DNA of 64,000 nt from Leptolyngbya sp. PCC 6406 (lineage in GTDB: Bacteria; Cyanobacteriota; Cyanobacteriia; Phormidesmidales; Phormidesmidaceae). The stretch is from assembly GCF_000332095.2 (NCBI RefSeq), contig NZ_KI913949.1, forward strand, positions 4,174,948 to 4,238,947, read 5' to 3'. The notes below the pieces were generated by a model. It was not told where the DNA came from. It ran no database searches and saw nothing but the letters and a program-made list of their open reading frames with translations. Below are positions 33,057-44,100 of this stretch, piece after piece. Within the stretch, counting starts at the first letter, position 1; each line of letters begins with the position of its first letter. Made by a program: the position numbers and the translations under genes.

Positions 33057-34964
33057 TCACTCCGCAGGACTGGCCTCACCTTCGGGTGGGGTAATGGGGG
33101 GGAGGGGGCCGGGGCGATCGCCCCGCTTGAGAGCAACGAAGAGATCGTAGCGGAGGCGGCGATCATCCAGGATGGTGGTGGTGACGCCTAAGCCCTCCAG
33201 AGCTTGGAGCATCCCCTGGGTTTCAGGGGGTAATGCGGGCAAAAATAGGTTGCCATCTCTCTGGGCCAGGGCCTTTAGGTTGAGGTAGAAGTGGCCATTA
33301 TTGGGCTGGGGCGCTGCTGCCGTTGCCAGTTGGAATAGGGACTGGGTGTTTAGAGGTCGGGTCGGCGGGGGCGCGATCGCACTGGCAGTTCCCTCACCGA
33401 TAGCCAGAAAAACTACGGTGTTATTGAGCCAGCCATGGGTGAGGGTAACGGACTGGAAGGGGGAAACCCAATCCGTCAGGGCTACATCCTCGACTTGGCG
33501 ACGCTGGACCTGAAAACGGTAGCGGCTTTCCACCACCTCATTGAGCTGGGCAAAGGTTTTTTCCGCCAGGGGGCGATCGCTGACTTGGGCCAACAGGACT
33601 AAGTTGGGGTTGGGCACGGTTGCCCCCCTGGGATTGGGCGTTACCCCCGGCTCAGTTTCTGGGGCTACTTCAGGATTAGCGCCAGGATCAGCACCAGGAT
33701 CGGTGCTGGCATTCGCCTCTGGCACCATAGGTGGCACCGAGGGCAGCAGGGCCAAGGCAAATTCACCCCCCATCCAGGGCAGCAAATCCTCCTCCATGGT
33801 CAGGCCCGTCCCTGCCTGGAGGGCTAGGGCCAAGGCATCGGGATTGAGAGCCGTGAGGGCTCCCCAGGTTTGGCCTTGGCTCAAATCCTGCCAGAATTGC
33901 TGGAAATTGCTGCCAGAGGCCATGAGCAATGTATCCTGGGGCAAATATTGGGCTACCTGGGCGGCAATGGGGACCTGGGTCGGATAAGTGCGATCGCTGT
34001 TGGCCGGTAGCCAACTGCTACTCTGGATCTGGAGCCCTTGTGTGGCGAGGGTGACCGTGGCTACGAGCCCCTGGCTGGACTGGAAGGTATTTAGCACCGC
34101 TGGCGAGAGGGGTGGCTGGGACGACTCGGCCAGGGATTGAATCGCAGCGGGGACATTCACATAGAGTTTGCCAAAGGGTCGCGCCTGGGCCGCCGCCTCA
34201 AAGGCCGGCCGGTAGCCCGGTAAATCCACAATGGAATCCCCCCCCCGGTAAGCATCCACGGCGGCCTCGGCGGTGGTGATCCCATCGGCAATGATGACCA
34301 ACTCCGTCCCCAGCACCCCCATCCACAGGAGGGGAGCGGTGCTGTCCTCCGGGGGAGCATAGCGGTTGAGGGTGACACCCCGGTACTCCACGGTAGCCTC
34401 AGGGTCAGCGGTGAGGGGTAAGGTGGCGGCGAGATCCTGGGCTGCCTCAGCATCGGCAATGGGCAGCACCATGAGGCGAGCCTGGTCTCCAGAAAAGGGA
34501 TCATCAGAAAACGGATCCCTGGGAATTGGGGCAGAATTGTTTTCCTCGGCATTCTCGTTAACCCCGGCCTCCGCTTCGGCTTCTCCCCCGGAGTTCGTCT
34601 CCCCCTCGACGGCGGGGGGCAACCAAGCCAAGGACACTTCTGAACCCACCCACGGCTGGAGGTGGGTGGCAAAGGAAAGATCATATTGATGTAACCAGCG
34701 ATCGGACCAGCGGGCCAGTTGCTGATCAAAATTGGCCTGGGTCTCTGGGGTGCCAAACTCCCGCAGTCGCTGCCACTGTTCGGGATCGGTCGAGAGGCTG
34801 AGGGTGATGAGGGCGCTATCGGGGATGGCCCGCGCTCCCGCTGGCACCCCTGGCCCGCCTCCGGTGCGACGATGGACGACCCAATATGCGATCGCACCCC
34901 CCGCCATAAACAGGAGAACCGTACCCAGGGCCAGGAAAAACGGACGTTTTTTGATGCGAGTCAT
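33057..34964 (-). CDS. DUF3352-type membrane-anchored protein, 635 aa
   Basis: Cyanobacterial protein family of unknown function. A basic N-terminus and one helix (residues about 10-30, FFLALGTVLLFMAGGAIAYW) anchor a large extracytoplasmic part. Features of the family are ADSALI-type start of the domain (IPDSALITLSLSTDPEQW), PWVGSEVSLAWL, the LYVNVPAAI segment and PWMGGEFALALLP. There are two acidic low-complexity linkers, Glu/Asn-rich near 120-145 and Asp/Pro/Asn-rich near 410-440. The end is Pro/Glu-rich. Length is normal. No catalytic motif is seen. Confidence 0.82.
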   Translation of the reverse strand: MTRIKKRPFFLALGTVLLFMAGGAIAYWVVHRRTGGGPGVPAGARAIPDSALITLSLSTDPEQWQRLREFGTPETQANFDQQLARWSDRWLHQYDLSFATHLQPWVGSEVSLAWLPPAVEGETNSGGEAEAEAGVNENAEENNSAPIPRDPFSDDPFSGDQARLMVLPIADAEAAQDLAATLPLTADPEATVEYRGVTLNRYAPPEDSTAPLLWMGVLGTELVIIADGITTAEAAVDAYRGGDSIVDLPGYRPAFEAAAQARPFGKLYVNVPAAIQSLAESSQPPLSPAVLNTFQSSQGLVATVTLATQGLQIQSSSWLPANSDRTYPTQVPIAAQVAQYLPQDTLLMASGSNFQQFWQDLSQGQTWGALTALNPDALALALQAGTGLTMEEDLLPWMGGEFALALLPSVPPMVPEANASTDPGADPGANPEVAPETEPGVTPNPRGATVPNPNLVLLAQVSDRPLAEKTFAQLNEVVESRYRFQVQRRQVEDVALTDWVSPFQSVTLTHGWLNNTVVFLAIGEGTASAIAPPPTRPLNTQSLFQLATAAAPQPNNGHFYLNLKALAQRDGNLFLPALPPETQGMLQALEGLGVTTTILDDRRLRYDLFVALKRGDRPGPLPPITPPEGEASPAE

Positions 34965-35340
34965 GGCGATAGGCCGGGAACGGGAATTGCCTTGTCACTC
35001 TAGCAAATGACGGAGATGGACGGATTTCAGCCCATTCCGTCTAAAAAGTATTGACTGGAGCATCATCCCCTGGGCTAGACAACAAGCCTTTTCGCAGTTC
35101 TTCGCTCTGAGTCATGAGCCAGCATGAGAATATTTCCTCATTTAGCCTGGATGGGGAGATAATGCCCCAATGACTCAGGTATGCAATCATCAGGTGAAAG
35201 GCATGAAGAGAACGTGGCCTTGATATTTTCCTGGTTGATGGCATAGATAGGAACTGGTGTGGGCACCCAGGCCCGTACAACCCTCTGTCTCAAGGCTGAC
35301 CTACCTCCTTTCTTGACCATCTCTGATCCTCCTCCAAGCT
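34965..35340. other. Intergenic region upstream of the SNF2 gene
   Basis: No supported gene. Small minus-strand frames (35041-35320) lack coding character. Expected to hold divergent promoters. AT content rises toward 35150. Confidence 0.4.
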
Positions 35341-38300
35341 ATGACTGCTGCCAGTACCGGTATCTCCCAACAGCAAAAACAGGCAATTCGGGTTTACCGA
35401 AATTTACCCCGGCAGGCCCAAGGGGTGTTGCAGATATTGTCGGTGCTCTATGAGCCTGCCCCAGCCAAGGGATTTGTCCTCGAGTTTGTCACCAGCCCGA
35501 TTCTGGATGACGATGAAGGCAACCCCATCATCTTGGCTAAACTGCGATCGCTAGTTGACCAACTCATTGGCAAAAAGCTGATCAAAAAAATTGGCAGGCA
35601 CCATATTCAATGTAGTCCTTTAATCGCCGAGATCGCCACTCGTGACACGGTGCAATTAGAGATCTTTAATCATCTATTGAAGGCAACCGATCACTTCATT
35701 AATCTTCCCAAGAAGAATTTTGATCACTACTTTTTTCGCAGTCGTGATCAAGCAATGCGGATAGCCCGAATTTTTCTGTATGATAATCAAGCTCAAAATT
35801 TAAAAAATATTATTCAGGCAACCGCATCGGCTTCCTCTGGGGTCTATGGGGTCACTTTCCCCGAGCTTTGGGCTCAAGTCATTAGCAACCCCTTTGATAG
35901 CGCTTGGTTTCAAGCCCTACCAACCTCCATCATCGTTGAAAGCATTCGCTTGGTGATTCGCCTCAACCTCATGGCAATCCAGCCTATTGATGACATTATC
36001 CAAGAGGCCAATACCCTCTGGGAAAAAGACTCCCCTGTTTTTTGCAACCAGGGTGCTGGAGTGCTCTATGCTGAAGGGTTAATTTGGCAAGGAAACTGGA
36101 ACAAGGCATCGCAAATACTAGCCAAAGTTGTGCCCGCTCTAAGTAAAGAGGAGTCTGCTTTTGGTCTAGCAGTTCAGGGGATGCTGGCCTTACTTCAAGG
36201 TAATCTTTCCCAAGCTTTGGAGCAGTATGCTGCTGGCTATAAAATCGCCAAAAAAACCACGGCTAGTAAGCAGGCTTGGTTATCCAGTCCTGCGGCTATT
36301 TTGTATTTGGTGGCTTTGCTGAAGGCAAACACCAGCCAGGATTTGGCTTTGGCTGCCACCTTAATGGAGACGGTCAATAAGCTCCCTTTAAATCCCTTCA
36401 GCACCAGCTATATCTACCTATCTCACATGGTGCAACGGCAGCAGGGATTAATTTCCCCCACAGCGTCCCTAGACGTAAACCCGATTTTGATTCCGAGTTC
36501 TAGGGGTGGGTCGCCCTATCTGCCCAGTATGAATCGGCTTATAGCCGGACTCTGCCAGTATTGGACCTTGCCCAAAAAGAAACGAGCGAGCCTGACTACA
36601 AAACTCCAAGAGTTGGTGGCCGAGAGTCGAGCCGCAGGACTGCACTGGATGGCTGCCGAAGCAGAGGCTCTATTGCACCGGTGTAATAGAGCCCCCCAGA
36701 ACTTTGACTCCCAGGGGTGGTGGCAAGAGCATGGCGGTACCCCCTTGGTGGATGCGATCGCAGAATATGAACCCTGGGAGCTATCTCTCCAAGCCCTAGC
36801 CAATCTCAAGGACATTGCCCGCACCAACACCAGCAGCGCCATTGCCGAATATCGCCTCGTGTGGCTAGTCACCTACCGTAACTCCCAATCTTGGAGCATT
36901 GAACCCAAAGAACAGAAATTGTCGGTCAAGGGCAACTGGAGTAAAGGTCGGAGCATTGCCCTCAAGCGCCTCGCCGAGCGAGACGATTCCCTCAGCTACC
37001 TGACCCCCCAAGACCACCAAGTTTGTAGCCACATCTACAACGAGACCGAATATTCCTATGGCCGCCGGGGCTATCGCAGTTACTACTACGAACTTTCAGC
37101 CTCAGCCATCACCGCCCTTGTGGGGCACCCCCTCGTATTTTGGAATGACGACACCCTGACCCGTATTGAGATAGTCAGTGGCGAGCCAGAATTGCTGGTG
37201 CAAGAGCAACCAGGCGATCGCCTGCGTTTACAACTCTCCCCACCCCTAAGCACCGACAACGAGGTCATGGTAATCCAAGAAACCCCCACCCGCCTCAAGG
37301 TGATAGAACTCAGCGATCGCCACCACCACATTGCCAGCATCCTCGGGCCAGACAACTGCCTAGAAGTTCCCATGAATGCCAAGGAACGGGTTCTTACCGC
37401 CATCAGCGCCGTGTCTGGCATTGTCACCGTCCACTCCGACATTGGTGGTGAAGCCGCCGATGCCGAAACCGTTCCTGCCCATGCCCAAACCCACCTCCAT
37501 CTGTTTCCCGCTGGCGCTGGCCTCAAGGTGGCAACCCTAGTGCGCCCCTTTGGCGACTCGGGGCCATACTACCCACCGGGCAGTGGTGGCGCAACGGTCT
37601 TAGCAGAAATCAACGGCACCCGGCAACAAACCCAGCGAGACTTGACCGCAGAAAAAGAGTACATGGCAGCAGTGGTCAATGCCCTACCCTCACTCCAGCG
37701 CTACCCTGAGAGCCATGGCGAATGGGTCATCGATGATTTAGAAGACTGCCTGGAACTGTTGGCTAGCCTGCAAGCCCTGGGAGATCAGGTGATTATTGCT
37801 TGGCCCGAAGGGGAAACCCTACGTCTACGCCACTCCGCCGACACCAAGCAGTTCAGCCTCCGCATCGAGCGGCAACGGGATTGGTTTGCCGCCAGTGGCA
37901 GCCTGCAACTGAGTGAAGACCAAATCATGGACATGCAGCAATTAATGCGGCTGCTGTCGGAAACCCCCAGTCGCTTTATTCCCCTCGGGGATGGTCAGTT
38001 CCTAGAGCTGACGGAAACCTTCCGCAAACGGCTAGATGAACTGCGGGCTTTTTCTGAACACCACGGAGATGGCGTCCGCTTCCATCCCTTGGTGGCTCCA
38101 GCCTTAGAAGATCTGATGGACGATGTGGGAGACCTCAAGGCCGACAAAGCCTGGAAAGCCCACCTGAAGCGGATGAAATCCATGGCCACCCTACAACCAG
38201 AGGTGCCCTCCACCCTGCAAGCAGAACTGCGGGATTACCAAATTGAAGGGTTCAACTGGTTAGCCCGCTTGGCCCACTGGGGGGTCGGGGCTTGCTTAGC

Positions 38301-39606
38301 CGACGATATGGGCCTAGGCAAAACCCTACAAGCCCTAGCCTTGATTTTGACCCGCGCCCCCCAAGGCCCCACTCTAGTGGTAGCCCCCACCTCCGTCGCC
38401 ACTAACTGGCTCAGCGAAGCCACCAAGTTTGCCCCCACCCTCAACTGCCTTACCCTGGGCAGCAGCGATCGCGCCGCCCAAGTAGATCAGCTCCAGCCCT
38501 TTGACCTGTTGGTGTGTAGCTATGGCCTCCTACAACAGGAGGATGTCGCCGACCTACTGGCAGAGGTGGACTGGCAAACCATCGTTCTGGATGAAGCCCA
38601 GGCCATCAAAAACAGTGCCACCAAACGCTCCCAAGGGGCAATGAAGCTCCAGGGGGGCTTCAAATTGCTCACCACCGGCACCCCGATTGAAAATCACCTA
38701 GGGGAACTGTGGAATCTGTTTCGGTTCATCAACCCCGGCCTCCTGGGTTCCGCCGACCGCTTTAATGAGCAGTTCGCCACCCCTATCGAACGACACCAAG
38801 ACAAAGTCGCCCGCCAAAAGCTGAAAAAGCTGATTCAGCCCTTTATCCTGCGGCGCAACAAGAGCCAGGTGCTGGCAGAACTACCCTCCCGCACAGAAGT
38901 GACCCTACAAGTAGAACTCAGCAGCGAAGAAAAAGCCCTCTACGAAGCCCTACGGCGGGAAGCCCTGACCAAGCTGACGGAGAGTAATCTAGAGGCTGGG
39001 GCCAAGCATCTCCAAGTGCTGGCAGAAATCATGCGCCTGCGGCGGGCTTGCTGTAATCCTCGGTTGGTCATGGCGGATGTGGCCATGCCTAGCGCCAAGC
39101 TAGAGGTGTTGGGGGAGGTTCTAACCGATCTCCTAGACAATCGCCACAAGGCGTTGATCTTTAGCCAGTTTGTGGATCACCTCAGCCTGATTCGGGAGTA
39201 TTTGGATCGGCAAAATATCACCTACCAATATCTGGATGGCAGCACCCCGGTCAAACACCGGAAAGAACGGGTGGATGCGTTTCAGGCGGGGCAGGGGGAT
39301 GTGTTTTTGATCAGCCTCAAGGCGGGGGGCACAGGGTTAAACCTGACGGCGGCGGATTATGTCATCCACATGGATCCCTGGTGGAACCCAGCGGTGGAAG
39401 ACCAAGCCTCCGATCGCGCTCACCGCATCGGCCAGCAGCGCCCCGTCACCATCTACCGACTGGTGGCCCAGGGCACCATTGAGGAGCAAATCGTCTCTCT
39501 GCACCAACAAAAGCGCGATCTGGCCGATAGTCTCCTAGAGGGCACTGACGTAAGCGGCAAGATCTCCACCGATGACCTGATGAAGTTGATTCAAACGACC
39601 TTCTAA
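35341..39606 (+). CDS. SNF2-family ATPase with long N-terminal extension, 1421 aa
   Basis: DNA-translocating Swi2/Snf2 ATPase. The C-terminal engine (from about residue 955) has LRDYQIEGFNWL, Walker A ADDMGLGKT near 988, DEAQ near 1084, GTPIENHLGELW, then ALIFSQFVDHLSLI, ISLKAGGTGLNLT and RAHRIGQQRPV near 1361. The first ~950 residues include a winged-helix-like start, a long TPR-like helical part (about 200-500) and a beta-rich middle (about 560-800), unlike the short HepA type. Codon use shifts from AT-leaning at the 5' end to GC-rich later. Similar long bacterial SNF2 proteins occur both as housekeeping proteins and in defence islands; no nuclease domain or partner gene is visible here. 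Confidence 0.88.
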   Translation: MTAASTGISQQQKQAIRVYRNLPRQAQGVLQILSVLYEPAPAKGFVLEFVTSPILDDDEGNPIILAKLRSLVDQLIGKKLIKKIGRHHIQCSPLIAEIATRDTVQLEIFNHLLKATDHFINLPKKNFDHYFFRSRDQAMRIARIFLYDNQAQNLKNIIQATASASSGVYGVTFPELWAQVISNPFDSAWFQALPTSIIVESIRLVIRLNLMAIQPIDDIIQEANTLWEKDSPVFCNQGAGVLYAEGLIWQGNWNKASQILAKVVPALSKEESAFGLAVQGMLALLQGNLSQALEQYAAGYKIAKKTTASKQAWLSSPAAILYLVALLKANTSQDLALAATLMETVNKLPLNPFSTSYIYLSHMVQRQQGLISPTASLDVNPILIPSSRGGSPYLPSMNRLIAGLCQYWTLPKKKRASLTTKLQELVAESRAAGLHWMAAEAEALLHRCNRAPQNFDSQGWWQEHGGTPLVDAIAEYEPWELSLQALANLKDIARTNTSSAIAEYRLVWLVTYRNSQSWSIEPKEQKLSVKGNWSKGRSIALKRLAERDDSLSYLTPQDHQVCSHIYNETEYSYGRRGYRSYYYELSASAITALVGHPLVFWNDDTLTRIEIVSGEPELLVQEQPGDRLRLQLSPPLSTDNEVMVIQETPTRLKVIELSDRHHHIASILGPDNCLEVPMNAKERVLTAISAVSGIVTVHSDIGGEAADAETVPAHAQTHLHLFPAGAGLKVATLVRPFGDSGPYYPPGSGGATVLAEINGTRQQTQRDLTAEKEYMAAVVNALPSLQRYPESHGEWVIDDLEDCLELLASLQALGDQVIIAWPEGETLRLRHSADTKQFSLRIERQRDWFAASGSLQLSEDQIMDMQQLMRLLSETPSRFIPLGDGQFLELTETFRKRLDELRAFSEHHGDGVRFHPLVAPALEDLMDDVGDLKADKAWKAHLKRMKSMATLQPEVPSTLQAELRDYQIEGFNWLARLAHWGVGACLADDMGLGKTLQALALILTRAPQGPTLVVAPTSVATNWLSEATKFAPTLNCLTLGSSDRAAQVDQLQPFDLLVCSYGLLQQEDVADLLAEVDWQTIVLDEAQAIKNSATKRSQGAMKLQGGFKLLTTGTPIENHLGELWNLFRFINPGLLGSADRFNEQFATPIERHQDKVARQKLKKLIQPFILRRNKSQVLAELPSRTEVTLQVELSSEEKALYEALRREALTKLTESNLEAGAKHLQVLAEIMRLRRACCNPRLVMADVAMPSAKLEVLGEVLTDLLDNRHKALIFSQFVDHLSLIREYLDRQNITYQYLDGSTPVKHRKERVDAFQAGQGDVFLISLKAGGTGLNLTAADYVIHMDPWWNPAVEDQASDRAHRIGQQRPVTIYRLVAQGTIEEQIVSLHQQKRDLADSLLEGTDVSGKISTDDLMKLIQTTF

Positions 39607-40163
39607 CGGTCACTCAGAATCCCGGTTTCGTAACCATTCACACCTCCTCCTAATTTTTAAGGAGGGACCAAGGGCTGTCATTCCGAGCGCAGGGAGGGAT
39701 CCTGGTCTGGCTCACGGAGATCTGAGTTCGACTTATGCTTCGCTGCCCATCCGCCAGGGAATAAATTGCCCTGGCTCATAGCAGAAGTCCGTTAAAACGG
39801 ACTCGCCCCCCTATCCCCAGCCCAGCTCCCAGTCCATTTTTAATGGACTTAAGCCTGTTAGCCGGGAATTTTGAATTCCCGGCGGGGTGACAGCGCTGAT
39901 ACCGCATTGACGTTTTTTAGCCCCCTACTCCTTGTCGAACTCAGGGCACGGAGGGAAGTTTCTTAGAAGTCGCTTCGCGACAAGCATGACATTGGATACG
40001 TCTCAAACAGCCCCTTAGACCGCTGGAGGGAAATTCATGCTAATTCTCAGGGATATTTCAGACGATCGTGGCAGCAAGCCCCTAAATTAAGACAGTGAAA
40101 AGTTAAGGGGTAGGGGATTGTGGAAACCACCCGCTTGAATATCCACTATGGACCTAAGGCACC
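39607..40163. repeat. Repeat-rich intergenic gap
   Basis: No gene. Contains GTCATTCCGAGCGCAGGGAG (relates to the end of the 9743 module, inverted) and the inverted repeats AGTCCGTTAAAACGGACT near 39785 and AGTCCATTTTTAATGGACT near 39831. Also present are a GCCGGGAATT/AATTCCCGGC palindrome near 39862 and GTCGCTTCGCGAC near 39971. These look like dispersed intergenic repeats, one possibly ending the SNF2 transcript. Confidence 0.65.
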
Positions 40164-40850
40164 ATGGACACTATTGATGTACTGAGACTGGTTCACCCCG
40201 CGATCGCGGTGGTGTGGGTATTTCCCTTAGTAGGCATTACCACCTACTACGCATGGCAAACGCGGCAACGACGGCTGGCAGTCGCTGCCAAGGAAAAGTC
40301 TAAAATTCCCCCTGTGGCGGGTCAAGAGCACGTCAAAATTGGCCGCTGGTTGGCCACTTCGGTAATCGGGGTAGCCCTGTTGGGGTTGGCCCATCCCATT
40401 GTCAAACACCTAGTGCGGAACGACGTTTGGGGGACGGCTCCCTTTCAGGTCGTGTTCATCGGGCTGATGTTTAGCCTCACCATTGCGGCGCTGGTGTTGC
40501 TGTATCGGGCGCGGGCACCCCATTGGCGAGCTATTTTTGCCACGCTGACCAGCATGGGGGTGATCATTCTGGGCTGTCAGGACGGCGTGTTTCGCCGGGG
40601 AAATGAGTGGTTCGTGTCCCACTACTACTATGGTGTTGTGGCGGCGCTGCTGATGGTGGTGTCGGTGGCGATTTTGCCGGAGATCTATCGATCCCTGACC
40701 TGGCGACGGATCCATATCGGGCTGAATATCCTGGCACTGTTGATCTTTGTCGGTCAGGGCATGACTGGCACGCGGGATCTTCTAGAAATTCCCCTATCTT
40801 GGCAGGAACCCTTCATCTACCAGTGTGATTTTGCCAATAAGACTTGCTAG
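40164..40850 (+). CDS. DUF4079-type membrane protein
   Basis: Cyanobacterial integral membrane protein, about six helices in 228 residues, without known function. The N-terminal LRLVHPAIAVVWVFPLVG with His at the start of helix 1, RRIHIGLNILALLIFVGQGMTG near the end and histidines in helices recall a b-type-cytochrome-like fold suggested for such families (inference). ATG 40164 begins the first helix. It stands alone, with the tandem duplication downstream. Confidence 0.75.
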   Translation: MDTIDVLRLVHPAIAVVWVFPLVGITTYYAWQTRQRRLAVAAKEKSKIPPVAGQEHVKIGRWLATSVIGVALLGLAHPIVKHLVRNDVWGTAPFQVVFIGLMFSLTIAALVLLYRARAPHWRAIFATLTSMGVIILGCQDGVFRRGNEWFVSHYYYGVVAALLMVVSVAILPEIYRSLTWRRIHIGLNILALLIFVGQGMTGTRDLLEIPLSWQEPFIYQCDFANKTC

Positions 40851-40866
40851 CCGAATTGGGTCAACT

Positions 40867-41121
40867 AGGGCATGTGGCCAATTTACGAGGAAACCCTTGC
40901 GGGGTAGGCATGACCACGCCCGCCTTACTGAATCAAGCTAGGGGCTGTAACCGCCCCATAACAAGGAATCTGGCTTTGATTGTCAACAGCCCCTAGGGCG
41001 TGTGGACAATTAAGAGGAAACCCTTGCGGGGTAGGCATGAACACGCCCGCCCTACTGAATCAAGCTAGGGGCTGTAACCGCCCCGGAACAAGGAATCTGG
41101 CTTTGATTGTCTACAGCCCCT
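40867..41121. repeat. Tandem duplication of a 128-bp unit
   Basis: Two head-to-tail copies (from 40867 and 40995) differ by a few substitutions and a one-base indel. Each contains GAGGAAACCCTTGCGGGG, ACACGCCCGCC-like sequence and a hairpin of CTAGGGGCTGT with ACAGCCCCTAG (40938-40948/40986-40996 in copy 1). The second copy ends about 12 bases before the UPF0182 start, so its hairpin is in or near that gene's leader. Confidence 0.9.
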
Positions 41122-41132
41122 AGAATGCAGTC

Positions 41133-44100
41133 ATGCTGGAGAAGCAACTGCGACATTGGGGCGGCTGGCCCTGGGTAATTGGACTGTTGGCCCTGGGCCT
41201 TGGGCTCCCGGTGGGGGCTTACTTTGGGGCGGAATGGCTCTGGTTTCTGGATGTGGGCCATTCTGATGCCTTTCGTCTCCGCATGGGCTCCCAGATCATT
41301 CTGGCCCTGCTGGGATCGGGGCTGAGTCTGGTACTGCTGGGGGGAAATCTAGCCCTGGCCTATCGTCTACCTCCGGTGATCGCGTCAGACCTGTCGGCCT
41401 CCCCATCATCGCGATCGCACTTTTCCACCCCCTCTGGCTCCGCCCCGCGTCCCTTGAAACGAGTCGGCTTGGGATTGGGATCCTTACTCGGGCTGGCCTT
41501 AACTCTGTCCCTGTTGATCAGCTTGCAACTGCTGTACCTAGGGCAGGTCTTTGTCAGCTACTGGTCTTTAACTGCCTCGGTCTACAACCCGACTCCCCCC
41601 CTGCCCCTGTGGGCCAAACCCGCCGCCATTCAAGCCCTAGCCCAGCAACTCCTGGCCCAGCCGTGGCAACTATTCGCTCTGGCTGTAGGTGCGATCGCAC
41701 TATTATTGCTCCCCCGCTTCAGCCTGATCGTGGCAGCCCTCTTCACCAGTGCTGGCCTCGGGGGCATCATGGCAGAGCAATGGACCAAAGTACTGCCCGC
41801 CCTCAACCCGGTATCCTTCCAGCGACTCGATCCCCTATTTGGTCGAGACATTGGCTTCTATGTCTTCCAGCTACCCTGCCTAGAGGTACTCCAGTTTTGG
41901 GGCATTAGCCTCATCTTTTTCGCCCTGGTCAGCGTCACTCTGGTGTACTTGCTGTCCGGCAATAGCCTCAGCCAAGGCCGCTTCCTCGGATTTACCCCCA
42001 CCCAACAACGCCACCTTTACGGCTTGGGCGGTCTATTACTCCTGGGCACCAGTTTTAACCATTGGCTAGGCCGTTATCAAACCCTCTATTCCCAACGCGG
42101 CGTGGTGTACGGAGCCAGCTACACCGATGTCCATGTCAGCCTGCCCGTCTATGCCCTGCTCAGTCTCATGGCACTGCTGCTAGGGCTGGGGTTGCTGTGG
42201 CGCACGTTGTTTTGGGCCGTGAACCCCCGTAGTCTGCTGGACTGGCTCCAGGCCATCGGTAGCCGCCGCTATGCACAACCGCCGCCCCTCCCCTATCGCC
42301 CCCTCTCCGCCCGCCCCCTCATCTGGGGCATTGCCCTCTATGGTCTCCTGGCCCTAGTTGGAACGCTCGTGGTGCCGCCCCTTGTCCAGGGGCTTGGGGT
42401 CCAGCCCAACGAACTCCAGCGAGAAACCCCCTACCTAGAACGGGCCATCGCCCAAACCCGAGAAGCCTTTGAACTCAACACCATTGATGTCCAACCCTTT
42501 GTTCCAGAGGGGGAATTAACGGTGGACGACTTGCAGCGCAATCGCCTCACCATCGATAACATTCGCCTATGGGACACTCGCCCTCTGTTGGAAAGTAATC
42601 GCCAACTCCAGCAAATCCGCCTCTACTACGAGTTTGCCGATGCGGATGTGGATCGCTACAGTCTGCTGGAGGAAGACGGAACGGTGACCCGGCGGCAGGT
42701 TCTCATTGCAGCGCGGGAACTGAACTATGAGCGGGTACCGGTGGAGGCCCAAACCTGGGTGAATGAGCACCTGGTCTACACCCACGGCTACGGCTTCACC
42801 ATGAGCCCGGTCAATATTGCCGATGACGACGGCCTGCCGACCTATTTCATTAAAGACATTGCCCACACCCCCACCGGCCCAGAGGCTGACGCGGTGCGCC
42901 GCAGCATTCCCCTCGGTAGCCCTCGCCTCTACTTTGGAGAATTGACCAAAAATCACATCATGATCCAGACCCGAGTGCGGGAACTGGACTACCCCAGTGG
43001 CAGCGAAAACGTCTACACCACCTACACGGGGCGCAGCGGCATTGCCCTCAATACCCTCTGGCGACGGCTGCTGTTTGCATGGCATCTCCAGGACTGGCGC
43101 ATGGTGGTCACCGATGACTTTACCCCCCAAACCCGGCTCTTATTTCGTCGTCCCATTATGGACCGAGTGCGCGCGATCGCACCTTTTCTCCGCTTTGACC
43201 AAAACCCCTATCTGGTGGTCACAGACATCCAGGAAGATACCGCCACCTGGAATCGAGATCGCCCCATCAACCAGGCCAATGCCGACACCGACGCCGACAG
43301 CGACCCCAACCATCTGTACTGGATGCTGGACGCCTACACCACTAGCGATCGCTATCCCTATTCCGACTCCCTAGGCAACGACTTTAACTACATTCGCAAC
43401 TCCGTCAAGGTCGTCATCGACGCCTACCACGGCACAGTCCGGTTCTACATTGCTGACCCCGACGATCCGGTGATTCAAACCTGGAGCCGTCTGCTACCGG
43501 GAATGTTTTATCCCCTCAACACCATGCCCCCCGCCCTGAGGGAGCACATCCGCTATCCCCAAGATCTCTACGAGGTGCAGTCGCACCAACTCATGACCTA
43601 CCACATGACCGATCCCCAAGTGTTTTACAACCGGGAAGATCAGTGGCGGGAACCCAATGAGATCTACGCCAGTGAAGCCCGCCGGGTCGAGCCCTACTAC
43701 CTGATCATGAAATTGCCCGAGGAGGAAGAAGAAGAGTTCATTCTGCTACGTCCCTTCACCCCAGCCCAGCGGAATAACCTAGTGGCTTGGCTAGCCGCCC
43801 GCTCCGACGGCGATCGCTACGGCAGCATGTTGCTCTACCGCTTTCCCAAGGAAGAGTTGGTCTTTGGCCCAGAGCAAATCGAGGCCCGCATCAACCAGGA
43901 TCCAGAAATTTCCCAGCGCATCTCCCTCTGGGACACCCAGGGGTCTCGCTCTATCCAAGGGAATCTGCTGGTAATCCCCATCGAGCGATCGCTACTCTAT
44001 GTAGAGCCCATCTACCTAGAAGCGGAGCAAACCAGTTTGCCTAGTTTGGCCCGAGTCGTGCTGGTTTACCGCAACCGCATCGCCATGGCCCAAAATCTAC

